Assembly: GCA_944390105.1 (NCBI GenBank)
Contig: CALXOV010000059.1
Coordinates: 1-44,475 of the forward strand
Length of the DNA stretch: 44,475 bases
Reading direction: 5' to 3'
From: an uncultured Succinivibrionaceae bacterium
GTDB lineage: Bacteria > Pseudomonadota > Gammaproteobacteria > Enterobacterales > Succinivibrionaceae
The first letter of the stretch is position 1. Each line of letters begins with the position of its first letter. Below the pieces are notes generated by a model. The model saw only the letters and a list, made by a program, of their open reading frames with translations, made no database searches and was not told the origin of the DNA. The position numbers and the translations under genes were made by a program. Positions 1 through 5,869 of this stretch are shown one piece after another.

Positions 1-2
1 TG

Positions 3-137
3 AAAGAAGGAAAGAAAAAAGCTGCTTTTAGCATAGCGCTGAATTTACTGCGCATGGGGATGCCAGTTGCACAAATCAAAGAAGCAACTAACCTGAACGA
101 TGATGAGCTCGCTGATCTGAAGACCCAGCTGGCATAA
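3..137 (+). CDS. C-terminal fragment of a Rpn/PD-(D/E)XK transposase-like protein (partial, cut by window edge)
   Basis: An open frame enters from the left edge and stops at TAA 135–137, giving 45 residues. The tail starts with a charged KEGKKK run, followed by a helix of the type IALNLLRMGMPVAQIKEATN and then DDELADLK. This Gly/Lys/Glu linker followed by a short 'NLL..G.....I...T.L...E...L' helix pair is the usual C-terminus of Rpn (recombination-promoting nuclease)/YhgA-like and related PD-(D/E)XK 'transposase' proteins. The nuclease domain would lie outside the window, so the family call rests on the tail alone. It sits next to an IS256 relic, consistent with a mobile or genomic-debris region. 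Confidence 0.5.
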   Translation, partial: KEGKKKAAFSIALNLLRMGMPVAQIKEATNLNDDELADLKTQLA

Positions 138-171
138 TTAATGCTGCAATAAGCTTTAACATAGGAGTGAT

Positions 172-192
172 GAGTGAAAGAAATTTGTTAAC
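172..192 (+). repeat. Degenerate copy of IS256-type terminal repeat
   Basis: The sequence GAGTGAAAGAAATTTgttaac repeats the first 15 bases of the better-preserved repeat at 257–281, in the same orientation 85 bases upstream. It may be the end of a second, lost insertion or a partial duplication of the terminal repeat. Confidence 0.45.
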
Positions 193-256
193 TATTACCT
201 AAGAAGATCCTCTAAAAAAGGCGCAGGATCCTCCCTGATTTAGTGGGTAAAACCGA

Positions 257-281
257 GAGTGAAAGAAATTTTGTGTAAACC
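257..281 (+). repeat. IS256-family terminal inverted repeat (left end)
   Basis: The 25-base stretch ends in TTTTGTGTAAACC. Its complement, GGTTTACACAAAA followed by a TTTCTTTCACTC-like run, has the form typical of IS256-family terminal repeats. It lies 66 bases before the ATG of the transposase relic at 347, the expected spacing for a left end. A small hairpin (CCGATC at 290–295 pairing with GATCGG at 301–306, then GTTTTGTT-like sequence) sits between repeat and gene, as often seen shielding transposases from outside transcription. I could not identify a matching right end. Confidence 0.55.
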
Positions 282-346
282 TTTAACTTCCGATCTTTGA
301 GATCGGGAGTTTTGTTAAACTTTAAGTTCATTTTAAGGAACACAAA

Positions 347-499
347 ATGCCTTCTCAAGATAACCCTGGTAAAGAAATTGCCGACCTGATTTTTAAGCAC
401 TTTAAACCTACCTCTGCCCAAGAAGTTCAGGATGCCATCAAGGCAGTTTTTGCCCCAGTTTTTGAGTCCATCCTCAATGCTGAGATGAGCGAGCACTAG
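347..499 (+). pseudogene. IS256-family (mutator-type) transposase, N-terminal remnant
   Basis: A good Shine–Dalgarno (AAGGA) precedes ATG 347, and 50 residues are read to TAG 497. The end of the peptide, VQDAIKAVFAPVFESILNAEMSEH, matches the IS256 transposase N-terminus (helix followed by 'E..L.AE...EHLGY'). The protein stops exactly where LGYEK should follow. Reading on in the next frame gives L-G-stop-E-K-S-S-S-E-D-K-T-A, so a one-base deletion and a Tyr-to-stop change can restore the family sequence for another ~12 residues. The remaining ~350 residues, including the DDE catalytic core, are absent. The downstream sequence is a fold-back structure. This is a dead relic. Confidence 0.65.
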
Positions 500-596
500 G
501 CTAAGAAAAATCATCTTCTGAAGATAAAACAGCCTTGGAGTTTTCCAAGGCCGCTGTTTTATTCACCGAATATTACAGAAGATGGGAAAAGCCTAG
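496..596. repeat. 101-nt imperfect palindrome (fold-back element)
   Basis: Nested arms pair across the region: CTAGGCT (496–502) with AGCCTAG (590–596), ATCTTCTG (513–520) with CAGAAGAT (576–583), and AAAACAGC (526–533) with GCTGTTTT (553–560), closing on TTGG/CCAA. It begins at the point where the IS256 transposase reading frame breaks. It could be a small MITE-like insertion or an inverted duplication formed on deletion of the insertion sequence. Confidence 0.55.
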
Positions 597-692
597 ATCT
601 CTAACCTTCCTCACCCTCTGCTGGCCTGCTTTAAAGCATTTCCGCTTACGACAAGCCCGAACAATCTCCTCGCTTTACCTGAGGTAATACCG
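597..692. other. Intergenic, nothing recognised
   Basis: The stretch downstream of glpX (minus strand) shows no strong terminator hairpin with a T-run and no coding potential that I trust. Confidence 0.4.
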
Positions 693-1679
693 CTAATATT
701 CGATGGTGCTCATCTTAGCAAGCTTCTTGCGGTTGTGGTAAGCCTGCACGTAGCGCATGGTACCCGTACGTCCGCGAGTAGAAAGTGACGAAGTAATGGC
801 AAACTCTCCATCATAACGGACGCCGGCGAGCACTTCACCGTCCGTCACACCGGTGGCAGCGAAGAAGCACTGATCGGTAGTAACCAAATCGTCAACACTA
901 AGCACCCGGTCTAGATCAAAGCCATCAGCGATGATGTTCTGCTTTTCTTCTTCACTCTGCGGATCAAATTTGCATAAAATCTGTCCACCGATGCCTTTTA
1001 ATGCGCAGGCAGTAATCACTGCCTCCGGAGTGCCGCCAGTTCCTAAGAGCACATCAATATGCGAATGCGGATCGCAGGCCATCAGGGCCCCTGCCACATC
1101 ACCGTCATTATGCAGATTAACGCGTGCCCCCGCTAAACGAATATCGGTGATCAGTTTCTTGTGACGCGGTTTATCTAAGATAAAGACATTAACTTCACTA
1201 ATAGGCTTACCCAAAGCCTTAGCAATAGCCTGCAGATTGACCTTAACCGGAGCATTAATGTCAATGACGCCAGCAGCTTCTTTGCCGACAGCAATTTTGC
1301 TGCAGTAGAAGCTGCGGCCTGGATTGAACAGCCCGCCCTTCTTAGCCATACCGACAACCGAGAGCGCATTCATACGTCCGTTAGCCACGGCATTGGTGCC
1401 TTCTACCGGATCAACTGCCACATCCACCTCAGGACCATCACCATAGCCGACTTCCTCGCCGTTATACAGCATCGGAGCCTTATCTTTTTCGCCCTCACCG
1501 ATAATGACCTGCCCCTGCACATGAATACCTTGAAAGGCAATGCGCATAGCATCAACTGCCGCTTTGTCAGCTGCTTCCTTATCACCCTTGCCATAATAAT
1601 GCGCAGCGGCAAGCGCTCCCGCTTCGGTCACACGCACTAAATCCAAAGCTAAATTCTTGTCAGTCAAATGCTGATACAT
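693..1679 (-). CDS. glpX: Fructose-1,6-bisphosphatase, class II (GlpX)
   Basis: This enzyme hydrolyses fructose-1,6-bisphosphate to fructose-6-phosphate in gluconeogenesis (cytoplasm, divalent-metal dependent). Visible signatures are GKGDKEAADKAAVDAMR, VIIGEGEKDKAPMLYNGE, the metal/substrate motif DVAVDPVEGT, the KPRH stretch and the GTGGTPEAVI loop, all in the order of E. coli GlpX. The length is 328 aa against ~336 in E. coli. An in-frame ATG seven codons further upstream (1700) has no ribosome site. The ATG at 1679 has GGAG 10 bases before it and starts just before the conserved LALDLVRVTEA helix, so I prefer it. It is monocistronic; a 12-base palindrome lies ~100 bases upstream. Confidence 0.93.
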   Translation of the reverse strand: MYQHLTDKNLALDLVRVTEAGALAAAHYYGKGDKEAADKAAVDAMRIAFQGIHVQGQVIIGEGEKDKAPMLYNGEEVGYGDGPEVDVAVDPVEGTNAVANGRMNALSVVGMAKKGGLFNPGRSFYCSKIAVGKEAAGVIDINAPVKVNLQAIAKALGKPISEVNVFILDKPRHKKLITDIRLAGARVNLHNDGDVAGALMACDPHSHIDVLLGTGGTPEAVITACALKGIGGQILCKFDPQSEEEKQNIIADGFDLDRVLSVDDLVTTDQCFFAATGVTDGEVLAGVRYDGEFAITSSLSTRGRTGTMRYVQAYHNRKKLAKMSTIEY

Positions 1680-1778
1680 AAGAAATTGACTCCATGTCAT
1701 TAAGATCTAAACGCTTGCTTTAAGTCTAAGCCATCGCGCAGCAAAATTTAGCTCTGTAGATCACATCTTAAAAAAATA

Positions 1779-1790
1779 GTTACCGGTAAC
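1779..1790. promoter_or_regulatory. Perfect 12-bp palindrome, LacI/GntR-repressor-like operator
   Basis: GTTACCGGTAAC is a perfect palindrome with AT following on its right. It resembles the core of operators bound by LacI-family gluconate/idonate repressors (half-site TTAC, central CG). It lies in the ~310-base divergent spacer between glpX (-) and the small membrane gene (+), about 100 bases from the glpX start. The assignment of regulator is inference; the palindrome is seen directly. Confidence 0.45.
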
Positions 1791-2007
1791 ATTGCATTGC
1801 GGACGGAACTTTGCGCCGCAACTGCTACTCTAAAGTTAAAGCGCATCAGAACCATACAGCCGCACGCGCTAGTTTTGCACAGATTTTTGCGAACGATCAC
1901 GAAAAAATCACAAAAGATCCGTAAAATAGCGCCCCGTTGTACGGTCTGAGTTAAGCTCAGGCTAAAGGCGTAGCCATAAGCCACGACAAGAGGAAAAAGA
2001 GCACTGC

Positions 2008-2352
2008 ATGATTGATGATTCAGCATCCGGGCAAGTCAGCACCACTGTCAATGCGGTAATTGCCGCTTTGCTGGTTTTATGTTTCGGACCTCTGGGCGCC
2101 TGCGCGGCATGGTGGCTTTTAGGCGGCGTCGGCTTTGTCGGTAGTCTGTTGCGAGCGCTGGCTTTCTGCATACTCTATGCCTTCAGCTACGGGCTTTTAT
2201 TTATAGCAACGTTGCTTCTTGGAGCCTACGCTCCCCTGTTTGCGCTATCAGCAATTCCACTGGGGATTGGGCTTTACTTGGTGCTGGAAATTGTGCTCGT
2301 AGTGTCAGTGGTTAAATCCGTGCTCATTGCAGCGGAGGATCGCCATGAATAA
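2008..2352 (+). CDS. Small integral membrane protein of unknown function
   Basis: I do not recognise the family. The 114-residue product has a short polar start (MIDDSASGQ) and three or four hydrophobic stretches: residues ~12–38 (VIAALLVLCFGPLGACAAWWLL), ~40–70 and ~72–105. It ends with a charged AAEDRHE tail. It would be an inner-membrane protein. AAGAGGAAAAAG lies upstream of ATG 2008. Its stop codon overlaps the start of the following lipoprotein-like gene (ATG 2345 lies before TAA 2350), implying translational coupling and a shared role. Confidence 0.6.
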   Translation: MIDDSASGQVSTTVNAVIAALLVLCFGPLGACAAWWLLGGVGFVGSLLRALAFCILYAFSYGLLFIATLLLGAYAPLFALSAIPLGIGLYLVLEIVLVVSVVKSVLIAAEDRHE

Positions 2353-2551
2353 GCTCAAAACGCTCACCGTAAGTTCAGTACTCACAGTGCTGGCAGCCAG
2401 CTGCGATGCCGCTGCGGTGCAGTCGTCTAATTTTAAGCTGCAGGCTGAAAATGCCCGTCCCCAGAACGTGAGCAGCACCACGGTACGTGTAAGCCCTCGC
2501 ACGGCGGCTAAGCTTACCGCGCGTCGTACGCAGGATAAAAGCTGCAACTAG
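2345..2551 (+). CDS. Small secreted/lipoprotein-like hypothetical protein
   Basis: The product is 68 residues: a short basic start (MNKLK), a hydrophobic segment TLTVSSVLTVLAAS, then Cys, giving a non-ideal lipobox (A-A-S-C). The rest is a Ser/Thr/Arg-rich low-complexity tail. The start at 2345 is chosen because GGAGGA sits ~6 bases upstream; an in-frame ATG at 2327 lacks this site. It overlaps the end of the upstream membrane gene by 8 bases. The lipobox is weak, so it could instead be cleaved as an ordinary secreted peptide or be an N-anchored protein. Function unknown. Confidence 0.5.
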   Translation: MNKLKTLTVSSVLTVLAASCDAAAVQSSNFKLQAENARPQNVSSTTVRVSPRTAAKLTARRTQDKSCN

Positions 2552-2566
2552 GACGGATGCAGCTTT
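2538..2566. terminator. Hairpin at the end of convergent genes
   Basis: AAAGCTGC (2538–2545) pairs with GCAGCTTT (2559–2566) around the stop codon of the small lipoprotein gene. Read on the minus strand it ends in GCAGCTTTTATCC, so it may serve the minus-strand gene ending at 2598 as well. The T-run is short. Confidence 0.4.
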
Positions 2567-2597
2567 ACTCAAGAAGAGAGGAAGAAAAGCTTTTACT

Positions 2598-3767
2598 TCA
2601 GCGCGCCTGCGCCGTTTCAATGCGGCGGACGATTTCCTGCAGAATGACGCGCGACTCAGCTAAGTTGAAGCGCATGAAGCCAGCAAAGTCAGCGCCAAAA
2701 TGCGAGCCGGCATACACTTCCACCCGCGCCTGATTGAGGAAGAAATCAAACATCGCATCTTCCGTCGCAAAGACCTGGCGAAAATCCATCCATAACAGAT
2801 AAGTGCCTTCGCGACGCAGGATCTTAAGCTTAGGAAAGAGGCGCATAAACTCCTGCCGGATATAGCTTTCATTTCCGTCAATATAGGCATTGACCTCCGC
2901 AACGTAATATTCGCACTGCTGATATACCGTCTTGAGCACCGCATTGGCAAAAATGCCGGGATTATGCTCACCGATGCGCTGCATCTCGCGATAGAAGGCT
3001 TGGCGCAGCTTCGGGTTACGGATAATCAGATAAGCAGCCAGTGCTCCCATCACATTGAAGGTTTTGGCCGGTGAATTAGCCACAATCAGCCGCTCCTGCA
3101 GCGCAGGATCTGCAATTTCCAGCATTGAATGAAAGCTACAGCCAGCCTTAATGAAATCGGCATGAATTTCATCACAGAACAAATACAGCTCATGACGCAC
3201 ACAGAAGTCAGCAATACACTGCAGCTCAGCTAAGCTCCAACAGCGGGTAGTCGGATTGTGCGGATTTACCAAGATCATGAATTTAGTCTTAGGGCTGACG
3301 GCAGCCTCAAGTGCATCCATATCTAAAGTAAAGCTGTCGTCCTGTGCCTTAAGCGGCACCGCACGCACAAAACGCCCATTGTCAGCTGCAGCTTGAGCAA
3401 GCGGCGGATAGGCCGGGGAATTGAGGATCACTTCATCGCCAGGACGCGTCAAGGCTTCAATGCACAAGCCGCAGGCAATATTAATGCGCGGCGTAAACAT
3501 AACTTCGTCCGGGGTAAGCATAATTCCGTGGCGACGCTGATACCACGCGGCAACTCCACTATAGAAGTCTGGGCTTAAATCGGTATAGCCGAATACCCCG
3601 TGCGCCGCAATATCGGCAAAAGCCTGACAAATCTCGGGCGGACTTTTAAAATCCATATCGGCGCAGCCGACATGGATCAGATCCGTCCCGCCGTAAATCT
3701 TATCAAACGTATCCCACTTAGCGCAGTCAGTGCCACGGCGCTCAACTGGGGTCGCAAAATCCATCAT
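2598..3767 (-). CDS. MalY/PatB-family pyridoxal-phosphate C-S lyase (cystathionine beta-lyase type aminotransferase)
   Basis: This is a fold-type I PLP enzyme of 389 aa. The pyridoxal lysine lies in SPAKTFN (K235). Also present are the N-terminal RRGTDCAKWD, the ADMDF substrate loop (~36–40), GVFGYTDL, NPHNPTTR and CDEIHADF, all in PatB/MalY order. Family members split C-S bonds of cystathionine/cysteine to thiol, pyruvate and ammonia; E. coli MalY also represses the maltose activator. One substitution stands out: NPHNPTTR where most relatives have NPHNP.GR. The ATG at 3767 has AAAGGAG 10 bases upstream; the ATG at 3776 is only one base from that site. The structured element 3782–4003 directly precedes its ribosome site. 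Confidence 0.87.
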   Translation of the reverse strand: MMDFATPVERRGTDCAKWDTFDKIYGGTDLIHVGCADMDFKSPPEICQAFADIAAHGVFGYTDLSPDFYSGVAAWYQRRHGIMLTPDEVMFTPRINIACGLCIEALTRPGDEVILNSPAYPPLAQAAADNGRFVRAVPLKAQDDSFTLDMDALEAAVSPKTKFMILVNPHNPTTRCWSLAELQCIADFCVRHELYLFCDEIHADFIKAGCSFHSMLEIADPALQERLIVANSPAKTFNVMGALAAYLIIRNPKLRQAFYREMQRIGEHNPGIFANAVLKTVYQQCEYYVAEVNAYIDGNESYIRQEFMRLFPKLKILRREGTYLLWMDFRQVFATEDAMFDFFLNQARVEVYAGSHFGADFAGFMRFNLAESRVILQEIVRRIETAQAR

Positions 3768-3781
3768 ATGGTGCATGCTCC

Positions 3782-4003
3782 TTTAACTACCAATGCTGCG
3801 CAATTTCCCGTACGTTTACGCGGGGAAGTAAGCGGCAGATCAAGCTCTTTTTTCATGTCATAACTTAGCAAATATTCAGAAAGGAGCGGTTAACTCCTTT
3901 CTGATAAGGGCAGGGTGAATATACCCGTAAACGCCCTAGGCTTGAGGGAATTTCTAAAAGTCAGCATAAGACCTTGCTAAACCTCGCACGCAAATGCGAG
4001 GTT
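3782..4003. repeat. Copy A of a ~220-nt structured dispersed element
   Basis: This copy is homologous end to end with 33261–33478. Shared blocks are TTTAACT…ATGC.GCG.AATT at the left, GGGGA.GTAAGCGGC.GAT (GTAAGCGGC at 3828–3836), CCCGTAAACG (3924–3933), AAAGT.AG.CAT and AACCT.GCACG. Stem 1 is CAGAAAGGAG (3877–3886) with CTCCTTTCTG (3894–3903), ten perfect pairs. The right stem is AACCTCGCA (3980–3988) with TGCGAGGTT (3995–4003). It fills the whole gap between nhaC and the C-S lyase gene; no protein is encoded. Candidate natures: a mobile structured RNA (for example a stand-alone omegaRNA/HEARO type), a MITE, or a leader RNA. I cannot decide by eye. Confidence 0.65.
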
Positions 4004-4012
4004 AGGTCCTGC

Positions 4013-5446
4013 TTAAGCTGCTTCCTTTTTCGGCAGACGGGCAATCCCGATTCCGGTAGCCGCCCAAATCAGCGCAAAGATCATGCCGGTATAGTTAAGG
4101 AAGGCCCACGGTAGATATTCCAAGGTGGGTACGCCGAGCATGGTAGCCATGTATACGCCGGCCGCCGTCCACGGCAGAATCGGCTCAACTACCGTACCCG
4201 CGTCCTCAGCGGTACGCGACAGATTAGTCGGAGCTAAGCCAAATTTACGGTAAGTGTCCTTAAACATTTCACCTGGCAGCAGCACAGAAAGCTGACCATT
4301 GGAGGTAATGCCGCAGATGAGGACGGTGGAAACTAAAGTAGTTGCAATCAGGCGGAATACCGACTTCACGCCCTTGAGGAACACGCTGATGATGATCTCA
4401 AGTGAATGCGCCACCGACATCGAGCCGGCTAAAGCGAAGGCGCAGAAGCAGATCACTAAGGTGTTCATCATCGCCACCATACCGCCACGCTCGAGCAGCT
4501 TAGCCACATCAGGCGGGAAAGTAGCCACGGCCTCTTGATTGGGAATCATGGAAAGATTAAAACCGCCAATCACGGTCTCGCAAATCTGGCTTAAAGAAAA
4601 GCCTTGGAAAATTGCTGCGCAGAACATAGCGATGACCGAGGCGAGGAACAGCACCGGAATGGTCGGCTGGCGCAGAATTGAACCGGCCAGCACCACAATC
4701 GGCGGCAACAGCACTAATAGATTAAAATCATACACGCTCTCTAAAGCTGACGTGATCTCAACAATACGCTCCGGAGTATCAACGTGGCCAATATGCTGGT
4801 TCAGGCCGATAACGGTATAGGCAATGCAGCAGATAATAAAGCCCGGACCGGTAGTCCAGAAGAGATGTGCAATGTGCGCATACAGCGACGAGCCTGCAGC
4901 AATTGAGGCTAAGTTGGTAGAATCGGACAACGGCGAGCACTTATCGCCAAAATAGGCGCCGCTTAACACCGCACCTGCCGCAATCGGCAGCGACAGATTT
5001 AAACCAACCGCAACCCCCATCAGCGCTACGCCAATGGTGCCGGCTGACCCCCAAGAGGTACCGGTACAAGTCGCAGTTAAGGCCGTAAGTAAAAAGGCGG
5101 CCACATAGAAATAGCTCGGATCAATATACTTAAGCCCGTAATACACCATCATCGGAATGGTGCCGCCTATCATCCAAGCACCGATCAAAAAACCCACCGA
5201 AATTAAGATGAGCAGTGCCGGCATGGCCTTGGCCAATTTTTCGACAATAGCATCTAAAATGTCATGCCATGAATAGCCATGAAAATAGGCAATGCCGGAG
5301 GCTACTGCCGCTGACAGCAGAATCATCGGCTCTGCGCGCAAATTTAAAGTGATGTAGCCTACGCCTAAAAACAATATCATGGCAAAGACCGGGACAATGG
5401 CCCAGAAAAAGGACAATTCCCGCTTTTCTCTTGTAACTTTAGTCAT
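4013..5446 (-). CDS. nhaC: NhaC-family sodium/proton-coupled antiporter
   Basis: The protein has 477 aa and ~11–12 hydrophobic segments. The family's conserved TGTSWGSAGTIGVALMG and GAYFGDKCSPLSDSTNLAS motifs lie near residues ~130–190. A second repeat carries AEDAGTVVEPILPWTAAGVYM, typical of NhaC/MleN carriers. Members exchange Na+ and H+, sometimes with malate/lactate or an amino-acid solute. Pairing with the adjacent C-S lyase suggests a sulfur-amino-acid or by-product exchange, which is inference. ATG 5446 is chosen (AAAGGT six bases upstream); a frame extension of 22 residues has no ribosome site. An FNR box lies upstream, implying anaerobic induction. Confidence 0.85.
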   Translation of the reverse strand: MTKVTREKRELSFFWAIVPVFAMILFLGVGYITLNLRAEPMILLSAAVASGIAYFHGYSWHDILDAIVEKLAKAMPALLILISVGFLIGAWMIGGTIPMMVYYGLKYIDPSYFYVAAFLLTALTATCTGTSWGSAGTIGVALMGVAVGLNLSLPIAAGAVLSGAYFGDKCSPLSDSTNLASIAAGSSLYAHIAHLFWTTGPGFIICCIAYTVIGLNQHIGHVDTPERIVEITSALESVYDFNLLVLLPPIVVLAGSILRQPTIPVLFLASVIAMFCAAIFQGFSLSQICETVIGGFNLSMIPNQEAVATFPPDVAKLLERGGMVAMMNTLVICFCAFALAGSMSVAHSLEIIISVFLKGVKSVFRLIATTLVSTVLICGITSNGQLSVLLPGEMFKDTYRKFGLAPTNLSRTAEDAGTVVEPILPWTAAGVYMATMLGVPTLEYLPWAFLNYTGMIFALIWAATGIGIARLPKKEAA

Positions 5447-5492
5447 GTCAGTACCTTTATGATGATGGAACGGAGAATTCCGCGTCTGCTCT

Positions 5493-5533
5493 ATTGTACG
5501 GATTGAAATCAATTAAACGTTGATCTAAATCAA
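5493..5533 (-). promoter_or_regulatory. FNR-type class II promoter of nhaC
   Basis: TTGATCTAAATCAA (5520–5533) matches the FNR consensus TTGATnnnnATCAA in all ten defined positions. On the minus strand a -10 hexamer TACAAT lies at 5498–5493, giving a predicted start near 5486. The box is then centred ~41 bases upstream, the class II activating position. There is no good -35 hexamer, as expected for FNR-dependent promoters. Confidence 0.7.
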
Positions 5534-5696
5534 AAAATGAGAACATACTCGATATTTTGATGATAATAATTGATTTTTAAGTAAATTTAACTCAAATAAA
5601 TTTGATTATATTGTTGATGCGACGTAAACCTGCTGTACTCCATCAGCACTTTAAACACTAAAATCAAATTTTACTTGATAAATTTGCTAAAAAAGA

Positions 5697-5708
5697 GTGC
5701 ACGTGCAC
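5697..5708. promoter_or_regulatory. 12-bp perfect palindrome GTGCACGTGCAC
   Basis: It lies in the spacer between nhaC and the sugar symporter, ~65 bases upstream of the symporter's predicted -10. It is a possible operator or activator site; no regulator is recognised. Confidence 0.3.
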
Positions 5709-5752
5709 GGCGCAGCAGGCTTCAGCTAAAGGAAAATAAACACGTCTTAGCT

Positions 5753-5789
5753 GTGACAGGGGTGCGCTTGCTATACAATACCCTGTCAC
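5753..5789 (+). promoter_or_regulatory. Promoter of the GPH–EIIA gene inside a 9-bp inverted repeat
   Basis: A -10 hexamer TACAAT (5774–5779) is bracketed by GTGACAGGG (5753–5761) and its exact complement CCCTGTCAC (5781–5789). The left arm overlaps the -35 zone (CTGTGAC) and the right arm lies between -10 and the predicted start near 5786. The arrangement fits a two-half-site operator occluding the promoter. A ~85-base leader follows before ATG 5870. Confidence 0.5.
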
Positions 5790-5869
5790 TAATAATCATA
5801 CAAAAGCGCGGCGCTAGATTTAGCTGCCGCAAAATTACCGCGCCTAATACGGCGCCTTAAGATTGTGCT

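Noticed and set aside
212-514. Open frame of 100 codons on the minus strand
   Set aside because: It lies antisense to the IS256 transposase relic and its terminal repeat and has no ribosome site or family resemblance.
3782-4003. Firm assignment of the structured element to HEARO/IscB omegaRNA
   Set aside because: Size and mobility fit, but I cannot recall the consensus well enough to match it base by base and no iscB is present in the window.
5675-5860. 61-codon plus-strand frame in the nhaC–symporter spacer
   Set aside because: It overlaps the predicted promoter and inverted repeat, is rich in basic residues and looks like chance.
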